Notes: a model not told the origin generated them from the sequence alone. DNA of 64,000 nucleotides from Rossellomorea vietnamensis (GCF_025398035.1 NZ_CP104558.1:2894501-2958500); one strand, 5' to 3'. Shown: positions 1 through 9,398, counted from the first letter of the stretch. Translations and numbers: made by a program.

Positions 1-1
1 T

Positions 2-409
2 ATTCAAAAGCTTTTATATCTTCATATCGGTGTAGAAAGCAGCCGCTTCTTTTACATAGGATTAGTGCTTATGGTGTTTCTATTGGTATTTATTCAGTTT
101 TTTCATGTGAAAATGCTTTATTCCGGTACCTATGTCAAAATCCAAGATGGAAAGTCCCCATTCACTATTTCATCAATTGTCGCTTTCTCAACTTTTGGAT
201 ACGTTGCTGCACAGTTTTTAATGTCCTATATGCTCACTGACTCAGCTTTTATGATTGTATTAATGATGGCGTATTCGGTTGTATCGGTCGTTACTGCTTA
301 TTTATCTACTTTCATTCACCGGTATATTTATATACAAAAAAATAAGGAAAAAGTGTTGAAAATGTATCCTGATTTTGGGAAACCAAAGGATTCCAGAAAG
401 TTTGGTTAG
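2..409 (+). CDS. Tandem multi-pass membrane protein, copy 1 (5' end outside window)
   Basis: This is the 3' part of an open frame that is already open at the first base, so the gene starts upstream of the window. The visible part aligns along its length with the C-terminal halves of the next two genes (shared LYSGTY block, a GYV..Q/A block, and a conserved VYPQFGLP-like tail, here MYPDFGKP). Two or three hydrophobic helices are visible. The function is not recognised. The tandem paralogous arrangement next to an LXG effector resembles the multi-copy membrane immunity proteins (TsaI, DUF443) found beside Staphylococcus aureus TspA; that parallel is inference from context and topology, not from sequence identity. 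Confidence 0.75.
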   Translation: MQKLLYLHIGVESSRFFYIGLVLMVFLLVFIQFFHVKMLYSGTYVKIQDGKSPFTISSIVAFSTFGYVAAQFLMSYMLTDSAFMIVLMMAYSVVSVVTAYLSTFIHRYIYIQKNKEKVLKMYPDFGKPKDSRKFG

Positions 410-422
410 GGGGATTTTATCG

Positions 423-1163
423 TTGAAGCATGAGAAGGTAGATGATATTACTCTGTCTTATTTAAGGTTCCAATCACCCAGCGAAAACAGGAGTAATATA
501 TTCGTGTTCTTTTTCGTTTTTCTGGATCTCATTGGTGTGCTTTTCCTTCTGGGAGAGCCATTGATTCCTTCGTTATTTTGGGGTGGCATGATTCCGGTGA
601 TATTAATTCACCTGTGGGCCACTCCATATATAATTGCTCCTTATACGTTTGAGAGATCCTATTATCTATTTTTCGGAGTGTACGGGGTTATCAATACCTT
701 CATATACTTTTTAGTCATACAAAAATTGATATATTCTCATTTTCAAATAATCGGAATAGCCCCATTGGTTTTAGGATTAATTCTATTTGCCTCCCTCCTT
801 CTCATCATGAATTGGATGAACATCCGCTTATTGTATTCAGGGACGTACTCACGTCTTCAGAAAGGAGAAAAAACTGTAAACCTTTCTCCGATTGCTTCCG
901 CCTCAGGCATTGGCTACGTACTGGGACAGGTAATCCTATCGTCCTTCTTTGTAGAATCAGTAAAAACCCTTATGATCATTGCAGTGTTCTCTATACTCTC
1001 CGTGGCGACAGCTTACTTTTCGACCAGCATCCATAAATATTTTTATATCAGAAGAAACATCGAGAAGGTAAAACAGGTTTATCCCCAATTCGGGTTACCG
1101 GAAAAAGAAAGAACGATGATTGAGAGAAAAGGTGAAAAGAGGAGAAAACATGAAAAAGCATAA
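423..1163 (+). CDS. Tandem six-helix membrane protein, copy 2
   Basis: A protein of 246 aa if translation starts at the TTG at 423, which lies about 8 bases after a GGGGG ribosome-binding site and gives an N-terminus colinear with copy 3. Six hydrophobic segments are visible: FVFLDLIGVLFLLGE, the block ending in IIAPY, YLFFGVYGVINTFIYFLV, IAPLVLGLILFASLLLI, the SGIGYVLGQVIL helix, and a C-terminal helix before SIHKYFYI. It is clearly paralogous to the genes on both sides. It overlaps the start of copy 3 by 14 bases, so the genes are probably co-transcribed. No enzyme motif is seen. The role is unknown; an immunity-type function for the downstream LXG effector is one possibility. Confidence 0.85.
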   Translation: MKHEKVDDITLSYLRFQSPSENRSNIFVFFFVFLDLIGVLFLLGEPLIPSLFWGGMIPVILIHLWATPYIIAPYTFERSYYLFFGVYGVINTFIYFLVIQKLIYSHFQIIGIAPLVLGLILFASLLLIMNWMNIRLLYSGTYSRLQKGEKTVNLSPIASASGIGYVLGQVILSSFFVESVKTLMIIAVFSILSVATAYFSTSIHKYFYIRRNIEKVKQVYPQFGLPEKERTMIERKGEKRRKHEKA

Positions 1164-1854
1164 ATGTATTGAACCGATCATATTATCTTATTTAAATTTG
1201 CAAACACCGAAAGAAAATAGAAGAAATATCATTACGTTTTTTATCATTTTTTTAGACATCATTGGACTCCTTCCCATTTTGGGGGAGCCCTTCTCCTACG
1301 CCTTTGTCTGGCCGGCTGTTTTACCGGTGGCATTATTACATATATGGGCAATCCTTTACGTGGTGGCCCCGTTTCAGTTTGAAAAGTCGTACTACCTGTT
1401 TTTCGGTATATATGGCATCGTGAATACATATGTGTATTTTTTGGTGATTCAAAAATTTTTGTATGTGCATGCCGGATTGAGTGGCAGGGTTCCATTTATA
1501 TTAGGTGTGCTTTTCCTACTGGGTTTGCTGGTGTTTTTCCAGCTGTTTAATCATAGAATGTTGTATTCTGGGACGTATACAAGACTTCAGCGGAATGACC
1601 ATAAGTTCAAGTTATCTCCTATTTTAACCGCTTCAAGTATCGGGTATGTCATTGCCCATATTCTGCTTTCTACGTTCATGACGGAATCTCTTTTTGTGAT
1701 CATCATCATTACGGGAGTGTCCATCCTATCAATACTCACCGCTTTTTTTTCAATATCTGTCCACCGATACTATTTTATTTTGAAACATGAAGAGACAGTT
1801 AAGAAGGTATATCCTCAGTTTGGGTTACCTAAGAAGGCAAGAAAACAAAGGTAA
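1150..1854 (+). CDS. Tandem six-helix membrane protein, copy 3
   Basis: A protein of 234 aa starting at the ATG at 1150, placed behind an AGGAG site inside the end of copy 2. It shows the same six-helix topology and landmarks as copies 1 and 2: an ILSYLNLQTP N-terminus, FEKSYYLFFGIYG, MLYSGTYTRLQ, and the terminal VYPQFGLPKK. The tail is basic (KKARKQR), which suggests a cytoplasmic C-terminus. About 250 AT-rich bases separate it from the LXG module downstream, so it could belong to this module or to one further upstream. The function is unknown. Confidence 0.85.
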   Translation: MKKHKCIEPIILSYLNLQTPKENRRNIITFFIIFLDIIGLLPILGEPFSYAFVWPAVLPVALLHIWAILYVVAPFQFEKSYYLFFGIYGIVNTYVYFLVIQKFLYVHAGLSGRVPFILGVLFLLGLLVFFQLFNHRMLYSGTYTRLQRNDHKFKLSPILTASSIGYVIAHILLSTFMTESLFVIIIITGVSILSILTAFFSISVHRYYFILKHEETVKKVYPQFGLPKKARKQR

Positions 1855-2105
1855 GGTGAATTAGGAAATTAGGAAAGGACTGTTTTTCGCTTTTTCGATC
1901 ACTCCAATAAAAATAATATTTAATTGTAAAAAAATGTTTATTAAATAAAGTTAAATGGTATTTAATAATGAATAAAAGGTTGTGGTAAAAAAGATTCATT
2001 TTTGTTCATTTTAGTACTTCCTATGTCGGAAATAACAATATTTTTATAGAATGATTATATTAGAAAAAAGTGGGAATCGGTTTTGGAGTGTAAGGAGGAA
2101 ATGCC

Positions 2106-2492
2106 ATGAGTAATAATGATTTTATAATTAATCAATTGCAAAGTGATTTATCATTTTTAAATACTCAACTAGCAGACAATCAAGAGAAACTCATCAGGTT
2201 GAAATTGGCCAAGAGGGATATCGAAGCAAATCAAGAAATATATTTTGCAAACAAAAGGCTCGTTGAGGAACCTCAATTGACTGTCGATGTTTGGAGTGGA
2301 AGACATGCCAATGTATTTCTAGGAATTAGATCTACTATTGAAGATTCCTACAATAAAGTAGGAAATGAAGGTATAGAAGGATTGTTGCATGGTATTGAAG
2401 AGAAAATCTCCTATTTTGAAGCAGAAAACCAACAAGTAATGAATTCAATATCTTCAAAGAGAGAAAATATTTCACAATTAATCAATTCATAG
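2106..2492 (+). CDS. DUF5082-like helical LXG partner (YwqH-like)
   Basis: A 128-aa, wholly helical, soluble protein with no signal peptide. An AAGGAGG site lies 7 bases before the ATG. Position and size match YwqH (DUF5082), the first gene of the Bacillus subtilis ywqH-ywqI-ywqJ LXG module; a WSGRHANVF segment near residue 65 recalls the W-x-G turn of WXG100-like hairpins. In characterised LXG systems such small proteins bind the helical LXG domain and help present it to the type VII secretion machine. Next is the DUF5344-like gene, 15 bases away. The assignment rests on synteny and general pattern, not on a search. Confidence 0.7.
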   Translation: MSNNDFIINQLQSDLSFLNTQLADNQEKLIRLKLAKRDIEANQEIYFANKRLVEEPQLTVDVWSGRHANVFLGIRSTIEDSYNKVGNEGIEGLLHGIEEKISYFEAENQQVMNSISSKRENISQLINS

Positions 2493-2507
2493 AAGAGAGT
2501 TGAAATT

Positions 2508-2780
2508 ATGACAGAAGAGATACAAATTGTAAAAAGTGAAGTGAGTAGTGCATTAGAAGAACTTAGGAATACTATACATTCACTAGATGCAAGCAATCCC
2601 CAAATTAATTTCACCCAAAATAAATTAGATCTAATTAATAAGTTATTACAGATTGAAAAAAACTATTATCAAGTATTAAATCAATATAAGTCTATTCTAC
2701 AGAATGTACAGCAAGATTCCTCTGATAGTGTGGAGGAGCTATTTGCAAGAGATCAAGGACTTGCCAAAAGAATACGCTAA
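2508..2780 (+). CDS. DUF5344-like helical LXG partner (YwqI-like)
   Basis: A 90-aa predicted helical hairpin or coiled-coil protein without signal or membrane segment. It is the second gene of the effector module, between the DUF5082-like gene and the LXG gene, as YwqI (DUF5344) is in B. subtilis. The family is known as small WXG100-like partners that associate with the LXG domain for type VII export. A weak GAGAG ribosome-binding site precedes the ATG, and only 15 bases separate it from the LXG gene. The assignment is by synteny, size and helical pattern. Confidence 0.65.
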   Translation: MTEEIQIVKSEVSSALEELRNTIHSLDASNPQINFTQNKLDLINKLLQIEKNYYQVLNQYKSILQNVQQDSSDSVEELFARDQGLAKRIR

Positions 2781-2795
2781 TAAGGAGAAAATAGA

Positions 2796-4382
2796 ATGAA
2801 GGTACTTAACGTTTCTGAAATCCTTACTGAGTTGGAATTAACAGTTAGTAAGAAAGAAGATGAAAAAAAACAGATTTTAGATATACGTAATTCCTTGAAT
2901 AAGGTGATAGACTTAGAACGTTCGCTTTCGGGAAGTACAGGAGAGGCAATTAAAGAACATTTTACTGTCCTTCACGTACCTGCACTCATATTGTTCAATC
3001 AATTTTTAGATGAATATATAAACCAATTGAAAGAAATCCAGAACATACTGTTAGACTATGAAAGTGAAAATGGGGTAGTTAGTCAGGATTTTATAGAATA
3101 TGACGTTAAGCAAGGACTTGAAAAGCTTGATAGATTAACAGAGGATGTAATTGAAAGTATTAATCATGATTTTAGTAAGGTGAGTGATTTGGTAAGTGCC
3201 TCACCTCTATCAATGAATCTCATTCATTCCTCCGTAGAACAAGCGCGCAGGCACAATCACGAAACGGTAGAAAATCTTGCCAAGACTGATTATCAAGGTT
3301 CAAATATTCTACAGCCTTCTATAGATCAAATCCAAAATATCTCTGAACTCATAGGGAATATTAAGGGTTGGTCAAAAGGGGGAGTAGTGTTAAGTGAAAG
3401 TACGATTAAAGAGATTAACAAATATTTTACAGAGAATGATTTCATTAATAAGTTAATCGACTCCGCAACAGAACTTTCTGAACAACAAAACGATTCTACA
3501 ATGGCAGGTAACGTAGCTGATTGGTTAGATAAAATGGGAAAAATGAATGGGGGAATGGATGCCTTAAAGGGTACGATGGCTGCTTCAATTTTATTATCCA
3601 AACGAATTATTCTAACTAGAGATGGAAAAGGAAATTTTATCGTAAAGGCTCACCCTGATTGGATCAAGGGTAAGAATGGTGCATACGGATCAAAACTTGC
3701 AAATACGATTCATGGAATACTAAAAAAAGGAAGTTCTAGTTCTATATCTAGCATCCAAAATTATTTCTCCAAATTTCAAAATGCTCCAAGTAGGATGTTA
3801 CGCCATCTAGCGGGGTTAAATCCAGGAACTAATTTAAAAAGCTATAAAAAAATATTAGAACATCAACACCCGTATTTAAAGTTTTCACCAAGTCAAACGG
3901 AAGTTTATAAGCGTGCCGTATTAGATTTAAAAGGGACAGCATCTCAAGTTACCGATATGAAGGCAGTAAAAGCTATTGCGAGAAAAATTCCTTATGCAGG
4001 TATTTTATTTTCGATTGGTACAAACTCAGGCGAATTTTTTAGTGATCAGAATAAGAATAAGTCGGTAGCAGAAAAGGTGGGGAGAGCAACTGCTGGAATC
4101 GGAATGGATGTAGGAGTGGCAGGAATGACTACAGGTGGAGCATTTATTGGCACTCTTATCTGTCCTGGTCCTGGTACTCTTATAGGAGGTGCTATTGGTG
4201 CAACTGCAGGTATCGTTGCATCAATTAATTTCGAAGATCAAATAAAAGATATTGGAGAAAAAGCAGGGAAGTGGAGTGAAGAGAAAATCGGAGAAGTTAA
4301 GGAAACGTTTAATAATACTGTTGATGATGTAAAAGATAAAGTTTCAGGTGTCGGTGATTTTGTTTCTGGATTGTTTAATTAG
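2796..4382 (+). CDS. LXG-domain type VII effector with glycine-zipper C-terminus
   Basis: A 528-aa protein. Residues 1-200 fit an N-terminal LXG domain: the L-S-G motif is at about 44-46, followed by a GEAIKEHF block, a FLDEY helix and VSQDFIEYDVKQGL, all laid out as in B. subtilis YwqJ. The middle is a helical linker. From about residue 427 there is a long glycine/alanine-rich hydrophobic stretch with GG and GxxxG spacings (TTGGAFIG, GGAIGATAG), then an amphipathic tail ending in DFVSGLFN. There is no recognisable nuclease, deaminase or NADase domain. A glycine-zipper C-terminus suggests a membrane-targeting toxin, as described for S. aureus TspA. It is probably exported by the ESX apparatus encoded at 12442-22303. 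Confidence 0.78.
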   Translation: MKVLNVSEILTELELTVSKKEDEKKQILDIRNSLNKVIDLERSLSGSTGEAIKEHFTVLHVPALILFNQFLDEYINQLKEIQNILLDYESENGVVSQDFIEYDVKQGLEKLDRLTEDVIESINHDFSKVSDLVSASPLSMNLIHSSVEQARRHNHETVENLAKTDYQGSNILQPSIDQIQNISELIGNIKGWSKGGVVLSESTIKEINKYFTENDFINKLIDSATELSEQQNDSTMAGNVADWLDKMGKMNGGMDALKGTMAASILLSKRIILTRDGKGNFIVKAHPDWIKGKNGAYGSKLANTIHGILKKGSSSSISSIQNYFSKFQNAPSRMLRHLAGLNPGTNLKSYKKILEHQHPYLKFSPSQTEVYKRAVLDLKGTASQVTDMKAVKAIARKIPYAGILFSIGTNSGEFFSDQNKNKSVAEKVGRATAGIGMDVGVAGMTTGGAFIGTLICPGPGTLIGGAIGATAGIVASINFEDQIKDIGEKAGKWSEEKIGEVKETFNNTVDDVKDKVSGVGDFVSGLFN

Positions 4383-4405
4383 ATTATTTTTGACGGGAGA
4401 ATTTT

Positions 4406-5203
4406 ATGGGTAATTCTATCGATTTAACTACTATGGAATTTGCGGCCTCCTTGGCCTTATGCGGTTATGAAAATATGGCTAGCCAAGTGTTGAATAATAT
4501 GCACCTAATCAATGATGAAGAAAAACTAACTAGATACATTGAGGAAGTCGAAATCTCTTTAAAATCAAAGGGATATTGGGAAGAAGAACGTTCTTCATCC
4601 CTTGTATCCGGGTTAGAGGATCTTTTACATTTACTTGTTCATTCAAAGAAAAAAGTGAGATTAATAAAAGCTACGCAAATACTATTTATTCATCTTTTAG
4701 ATGAAAAAACAGTTCTGATACAAGAAATTAAAAACCAAATTCACTCTTTCGCTATTCACAAAATAAAAGATGATGTTTTTCAGCTTTTATTAAAATACTA
4801 TAAAAATGATTTACCTGACCAGAGTGTTGAAATACAACAGACTTTACTATTATCAGATCAAATGTATGATGAGCTTCATAATTTAGACCCTAAAGTTATT
4901 GATAATATAATTAACGATAAGAAGATAGAAGTGGAGTTGAAACAATTCCTTCAAGATTTTAAAAATAATAATAAGGAATTCGATAATCTATCATTTATGG
5001 AAATGGATTATATAAATGATAACTTACATATTCATCAAGTGATTTTTATGCTACCAAGTGAAAAGTTTGTCTGGCACTTAGATTATGAAAGAATTAATGA
5101 TAAAGAGGTTTATGTTATACCTACAAAAATTGATACTTATTTTGAAAAGATAAATCAGGAAATACTTGATTACTTTTTTTTAGGAGACTCCACGCATGTT
5201 TAA
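4406..5203 (+). CDS. LXG-locus protein, possible EspG-like export chaperone (paralog 1)
   Basis: A 265-aa soluble protein that I do not recognise with certainty. Its N-terminus (DLTTMEF..L...GYENMASQVL, then a SLKSKGY segment and a leucine-rich LEDLLHLLV helix) follows the pattern of ESX EspG chaperones: a short beta/helix opening, a 'SL.xKG' segment, then a helix. The C-terminal part (IFMLPSEKFVWHLDYERIND) matches the gene at 5610 (LFIPAEEYIWSINHEKVNDD), so the two are paralogs. It lies directly downstream of the LXG gene with a GGGAG ribosome-binding site. A chaperone or adaptor for effector export is the working idea. It overlaps the next gene by 8 bases. Confidence 0.6.
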   Translation: MGNSIDLTTMEFAASLALCGYENMASQVLNNMHLINDEEKLTRYIEEVEISLKSKGYWEEERSSSLVSGLEDLLHLLVHSKKKVRLIKATQILFIHLLDEKTVLIQEIKNQIHSFAIHKIKDDVFQLLLKYYKNDLPDQSVEIQQTLLLSDQMYDELHNLDPKVIDNIINDKKIEVELKQFLQDFKNNNKEFDNLSFMEMDYINDNLHIHQVIFMLPSEKFVWHLDYERINDKEVYVIPTKIDTYFEKINQEILDYFFLGDSTHV

Positions 5204-5576
5204 TAAAAAGAAAATGCTAGGATTTATTTTAATGGTTATAGTAATGACTCTTATTTCTTTTTCTTTATCTGGAATAAATATTCCTCTTCCAAGTGCCTTC
5301 GTCCCTCTAATGATTGCGGCTAATTGCGTGTTTGCTTTTATTTCTATCTTTACTCAACGGTTGATTATTGCATTATATGAAGTAAATGTCTTTGAAGAAA
5401 AAGATAGTCTAGGCAGCTACTTCTATAAATACGTGGCTATTTTCACTTCAGGTATAAACTATTATGTTCAAAATGTATTAAACCGTCTTCCTTTTCTGGT
5501 TAACAAGCTTTTGGGCCTAGGTTTTTTCATATCTCTTATGTGGATAGGGTTTGGAATAGTTGGTATCTTTGATTAA
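5196..5576 (+). CDS. Small three-helix membrane protein in LXG module
   Basis: A 126-aa integral membrane protein with hydrophobic helices near residues 8-28, 33-58 and 104-124, and an amphipathic middle. It overlaps the end of the upstream gene by 8 bases and has an AGGAG site 9 bases before the ATG, so it is translationally coupled within the LXG module. No family is recognised. Being small, membranous and next to a putative membrane-acting toxin, it is a candidate immunity protein. That is inference from location alone. Confidence 0.6.
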   Translation: MFNKKKMLGFILMVIVMTLISFSLSGINIPLPSAFVPLMIAANCVFAFISIFTQRLIIALYEVNVFEEKDSLGSYFYKYVAIFTSGINYYVQNVLNRLPFLVNKLLGLGFFISLMWIGFGIVGIFD

Positions 5577-5609
5577 TAGTAAAAGGAATGATCTTTAGGG
5601 GGACATAGC

Positions 5610-6566
5610 ATGAAGAAGGAAACAATCTTTAATCTTTCAACAACGGAACTTATCAACGGCTTAAAGCAAGCAGGATTTAGCAAAAAAGCGAACCAACTGA
5701 AGAGAAAAAGCAATAAACACAAAGAAAAAAGGGATCAGGAAATAGGTGAATCCAAAAATAACTCGAAAGAATTTAGAAAGATAATAGATGATATTGGAAA
5801 GTCAGAACACTATGTCCGCTTTGAGAATGGGGAAGAAAAGTTATTAATCCATTCTATAGATAAGCAACTGGCTCTTTTTGAAAGGATCAATCGTTCTAAA
5901 CACACTTTTTTTTATCAGAATTTAGATAAGGAAGTTTCATTGATAGTGTGTGAATTCTACAATCTTAACATTGAAGTCGATGAAGATCCGGCCAAGATAA
6001 ATCTGGATCTTGCTACCAGTACCTTCGATATGATTCATGCTATTGAGGAAAAAGAGCTTAATCGCATGATTAATGACCAGAGTCAGGCCTTTCAAATTCG
6101 CTTATTCTTGGAAGCATTTAAAGCTAATGGACAAAAAACCAACCACATTACTTATGTAAATAGTACGGCTAATAAAACAGAGGATGTTTATCTATTCATT
6201 CCCGCAGAAGAATACATATGGTCGATTAATCATGAGAAAGTAAATGATGATCAAATCATTGCCACTAGTAGCTCTTTCAAGAGTTTTTTTGAAGTTGTTC
6301 AACTAACTGTAGTAGAATATTTAACTTCAAAATTCAGCAAAAAAGGTAACAAAAAAGATGAAAAATTCTTTTCAATTAAACGAGGTTTTGTTTTTCTCAT
6401 AAAGAGTAATGTTCTCCTTCTGTTATTCACTCTATTATTCTTTCTGAATAAAAACAGTTGGGCTCTGGACGGAGAGGATTACGTAACATTATTTGCCGTT
6501 CAGGGGGAAGCACTTCTTATAATCTTATCTTTCATTGCTTGTCTACGTCCCAGAATCTTAAAATAG
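5610..6566 (+). CDS. LXG-locus protein with C-terminal membrane hairpin, paralog 2 of the 4406 gene
   Basis: A 318-aa protein whose first 235 residues are paralogous to the product at 4406-5203. Shared features are the NLSTTELINGLKQAGF opening, an acidic helical centre and the VYLFIPAEEYIW block. After a lysine-rich linker at about 240-255 it adds two hydrophobic helices (VLLLLFTLLFFL and EALLIILSFIACL) that are absent from its paralog, so this copy is probably membrane-anchored with the domain in the cytoplasm. It is the last gene of the module and is followed by a strong bidirectional terminator. It may be an anchored EspG-like adaptor; the function is unproven. Confidence 0.6.
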   Translation: MKKETIFNLSTTELINGLKQAGFSKKANQLKRKSNKHKEKRDQEIGESKNNSKEFRKIIDDIGKSEHYVRFENGEEKLLIHSIDKQLALFERINRSKHTFFYQNLDKEVSLIVCEFYNLNIEVDEDPAKINLDLATSTFDMIHAIEEKELNRMINDQSQAFQIRLFLEAFKANGQKTNHITYVNSTANKTEDVYLFIPAEEYIWSINHEKVNDDQIIATSSSFKSFFEVVQLTVVEYLTSKFSKKGNKKDEKFFSIKRGFVFLIKSNVLLLLFTLLFFLNKNSWALDGEDYVTLFAVQGEALLIILSFIACLRPRILK

Positions 6567-6625
6567 GTATAGAAAACACGCTATCGTGAAAAAGATGGCG
6601 GAAAAGGAATACCGCACTACATAAA

Positions 6626-6658
6626 AGAGCCATCCCAACTTTTATCAGGGATGGCTCT
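6626..6658. terminator. Bidirectional terminator between LXG module and bceB
   Basis: A perfect 11-bp stem (AGAGCCATCCC with GGGATGGCTCT) and an 11-base loop sit between two convergent genes. They can terminate transcription of both the LXG module and bceB. Confidence 0.85.
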
Positions 6659-6664
6659 ATCCGT

Positions 6665-8611
6665 TTATAACGCCGCTTTAATCACCTTTTTATAATACAA
6701 AACCGATAATACACCAAAGACCGAATATAACACCGTATATAAAACCATCACAATGATCATCGGCGTCCAGACTTCGGCCCCGAATAGGAACCATCCTGAT
6801 TGAACCGCAAAGTAACTGTGCAGAAGTCCGATGAGGAGAGGGATCCCGAAGCTGAAGAGCTGCTTACCTTGAATGCCTCTCAATAAGTCACCTTGGGTGA
6901 ATCCTAATTTTCGTAAAATGGTATAGTTCGGTTTCTCATCTTCACTTTCGTCCATCTGTTTGAAGTAGAGGATACAGCCCGATGTGATCAGGAAGGTGAG
7001 GCCGAGAAAGCCGACGATGAACATCGTGAGGCCCATGCTTTGTTTTTGTTCGGCTTTCATGTCGTACTGTGAAGTGTTCCCCCATCTTTCAACTAGATTT
7101 AATTCATGAAAGAGGTCGTTTGCTTTCTTTACGTCTTTTTCCTTCTCGATGTTCACACCGATATAAAGGGAGGATTCTCTCTGAATTTCTGGATCCAGAT
7201 CCTTTTTTAGCTGCTGAAAAACATCATCATCCACAATGACCGCAGGTGAACCGAACCCTGTAAACCACCCAGAGATCGGGTATTCATCCCGCATTCCCAA
7301 GTATTTGAGCTTTATGTTCTTCGTCTTTCCTTTCAGCTCTGTCTTGCCGGAATCGTGTAGTGGCATCAGCTTTTGAAGTAAGTCGCTATAGCCTGTAAAG
7401 ACCGTTTCGTCTATTTTTACGTCAACACCTTCTACACTTTTTTCACTGATGACAGCAGTAGGCATGGCATCTTGTGATCCGTTCAATTCACTAAATTCAG
7501 AGTCTGCAATGTCTTCCAAGTTAACGAGAGCTCTGATGACTTCAATTTCCTCTTTTTTGAATTCAATACCATCATTCAAAAGGGTTTCTTTAAAATCATT
7601 GAAGTCTTGTTTGTTTATTAATGAAAAATCCGCCGGGACATTATTTTCAGCCGTTTTTTCAGCTGAATAATACCCGATATAGCTCAAAGATAGTAGTGCG
7701 ATAGCCAGTGCCGAGACTGTTGTAATAATCGTCAACAATAAGGCGTTGGATTTCATCCTAAACATGATGGATGAAAGAGACAGGACCTCGTTGATGTTTA
7801 AGTAACCATCCTTTTTCTTACGGATGACATTAAATATAAAGCTGACAGATCCTTTGTAAAAAAGATAGGTACCCAGAATCACCGAGCCGAGAATAAATAG
7901 CATGGCTCCATAAAGTTCTGGCATGGTCGTGAAGTCCCCGCCAAACAATTTAGAAGATACATAATACCCGGAGGCAATTAGAATCATGCCAAAGATTCCG
8001 ATCACAATTTCAAACTTGGACATCTTTTTCACTTTCGTTTCCGTTGAAGATCGGACTCTGAAAAGGGATAAGATGCTTTGTCTTTTGATGAATACAAAGT
8101 TCATCAGCATGATCAGCAGGTAAATCGCACAGAACACGATGATGGTCTGGAGAAGGGCCTTGGCCGAGAAATGCAGTGTGGCAATCGCTTCAACGCCGGT
8201 TATATTGAATAATATCATGATGATTAACTTGGAGAAGGAAAACCCGATTAAGATACCAAGTATCAAAGCTCCAAAATATAGGATGAAATTTTCTACACTT
8301 AAAATGCGGAAGATTTTATTCTTTGTCATGCCGATCAGCTGAAATAGCCCGATTTCTTTACTTCTTCTCTTAATGAATAGGGTATTGGCGTATAAAAGGA
8401 AGATCGAGACAATGGCGACCAGCAGGACAGATGCTGCCCTTACTGCTGCCCCACCCTTGATGGTTCCCTTCGCTGCATCCATGGATGGATCATACTGAAG
8501 GGTCACGAAAGCGAAATAAAGGGCAACACTAAAAACTAAAGCAAATACATAAAGGTAATAATTCTTCAGGTTCTTCTTCAGATTTCTGAATATAAGGGTA
8601 TTAATGTTCAT
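6665..8611 (-). CDS. bceB: BceB-type ABC transporter permease (peptide antibiotic sensing and detoxification)
   Basis: A 648-aa FtsX-type permease. B. subtilis BceB is almost the same length and, from memory, very similar across the protein ([14 protein letters not shown] start, [19 protein letters not shown] and [17 protein letters not shown] blocks). Ten membrane helices are expected; the large extracellular domain between helices 7 and 8 (about residues 315-520) is the ligand-binding and signalling module. BceAB frees or protects lipid-cycle intermediates from bacitracin-like peptides and activates the kinase BceS by flux sensing. The start was set at the ATG at 8611, after GGCGGGGTG, rather than an in-frame codon at 8632; this gives an 11-base overlap with bceA. 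Confidence 0.9.
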   Translation of the reverse strand: MNINTLIFRNLKKNLKNYYLYVFALVFSVALYFAFVTLQYDPSMDAAKGTIKGGAAVRAASVLLVAIVSIFLLYANTLFIKRRSKEIGLFQLIGMTKNKIFRILSVENFILYFGALILGILIGFSFSKLIIMILFNITGVEAIATLHFSAKALLQTIIVFCAIYLLIMLMNFVFIKRQSILSLFRVRSSTETKVKKMSKFEIVIGIFGMILIASGYYVSSKLFGGDFTTMPELYGAMLFILGSVILGTYLFYKGSVSFIFNVIRKKKDGYLNINEVLSLSSIMFRMKSNALLLTIITTVSALAIALLSLSYIGYYSAEKTAENNVPADFSLINKQDFNDFKETLLNDGIEFKKEEIEVIRALVNLEDIADSEFSELNGSQDAMPTAVISEKSVEGVDVKIDETVFTGYSDLLQKLMPLHDSGKTELKGKTKNIKLKYLGMRDEYPISGWFTGFGSPAVIVDDDVFQQLKKDLDPEIQRESSLYIGVNIEKEKDVKKANDLFHELNLVERWGNTSQYDMKAEQKQSMGLTMFIVGFLGLTFLITSGCILYFKQMDESEDEKPNYTILRKLGFTQGDLLRGIQGKQLFSFGIPLLIGLLHSYFAVQSGWFLFGAEVWTPMIIVMVLYTVLYSVFGVLSVLYYKKVIKAAL

Positions 8612-9365
8612 TCTGCACCCCGCCGAGCACACCCTGGGTTTTCATGATGTCACTGAAGAAATGCTGTCTTTCCTGCTCACCTTTATTTAATTGGGTATAG
8701 ATTTGCCCGTCCTTGATGAAAACGACCCGGCTGCAGTAGCTTGCCGCTACGGGATCATGGGTGACCATGACGATCGTCGCCTTCAGCTTTTGGTTCAGCT
8801 CACTCAGTTTGTTCAAGAGGTCAGAGGCCGATTTCGAGTCCAGGGCCCCCGTCGGTTCATCTGCGAAAATGATGCTTGGTTCATGGATGAAGGCACGGGC
8901 GGCTGATGTCCGCTGTTTCTGCCCGCCTGAGATTTCGTTCGGATATTTATCTTTCAGTTCAAGGATGCCGAGTTCCGAAGCAAGGTCCTTGAACTTCTGA
9001 TCGGCTTCTTTCTTAGGGGTCTTGGTGATGGATAATGGCAGAAGGATATTTTCTTTCACCGTCAACGTGTCGAGCAGGTTGTAATCCTGAAAGATAAAGC
9101 CGAGGTGATTCTTTCGGAATTGTGCGAGCTGCTTTTCTTTCATCATCGTCATTTCATTGCTTTCAATCTTAATCGAGCCCTCACTGACTTTGTCGATGGA
9201 GGATAGGACATTTAGGAGAGTCGTCTTTCCGGAACCCGACGCCCCCATGATACTGACGAATTCACCCTTTTGGATCGACAGGTCGATCCCCTTTAACACT
9301 TCCTGCTTATTGAATTTATTTCCGTAGCTTTTATGAAGTTTGCTTGCTTCCAGTATAGTCATCAC
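8601..9365 (-). CDS. bceA: BceA-type ABC transporter ATP-binding protein
   Basis: A 254-aa ATPase with Walker [10 protein letters not shown] (about 42-50), ABC signature SGGQKQR (about 147-153), Walker B IIFADEP and a downstream switch histidine in MVTHDP. The closing [11 protein letters not shown] region is characteristic of BceA. It partners the permease encoded immediately downstream, with overlapping reading frames. Two adjacent ATG codons (9365 and 9362) follow an AAAGGAG site, and either could start translation. Transcription probably begins about 20 bases upstream from a BceR-activated promoter. Confidence 0.92.
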   Translation of the reverse strand: MMTILEASKLHKSYGNKFNKQEVLKGIDLSIQKGEFVSIMGASGSGKTTLLNVLSSIDKVSEGSIKIESNEMTMMKEKQLAQFRKNHLGFIFQDYNLLDTLTVKENILLPLSITKTPKKEADQKFKDLASELGILELKDKYPNEISGGQKQRTSAARAFIHEPSIIFADEPTGALDSKSASDLLNKLSELNQKLKATIVMVTHDPVAASYCSRVVFIKDGQIYTQLNKGEQERQHFFSDIMKTQGVLGGVQNEH

Positions 9366-9392
9366 TTAAAACTCCTTTGATTTGATACCTTT

Positions 9393-9398
9393 ATTATA
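9393..9398 (-). promoter_or_regulatory. -10 box of the bceAB promoter
   Basis: A perfect TATAAT on the minus strand, about 28 bases before bceA. No good -35 box lies 17 bases further upstream, as expected for a promoter that depends on the response regulator bound at 9450-9467. Confidence 0.6.
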
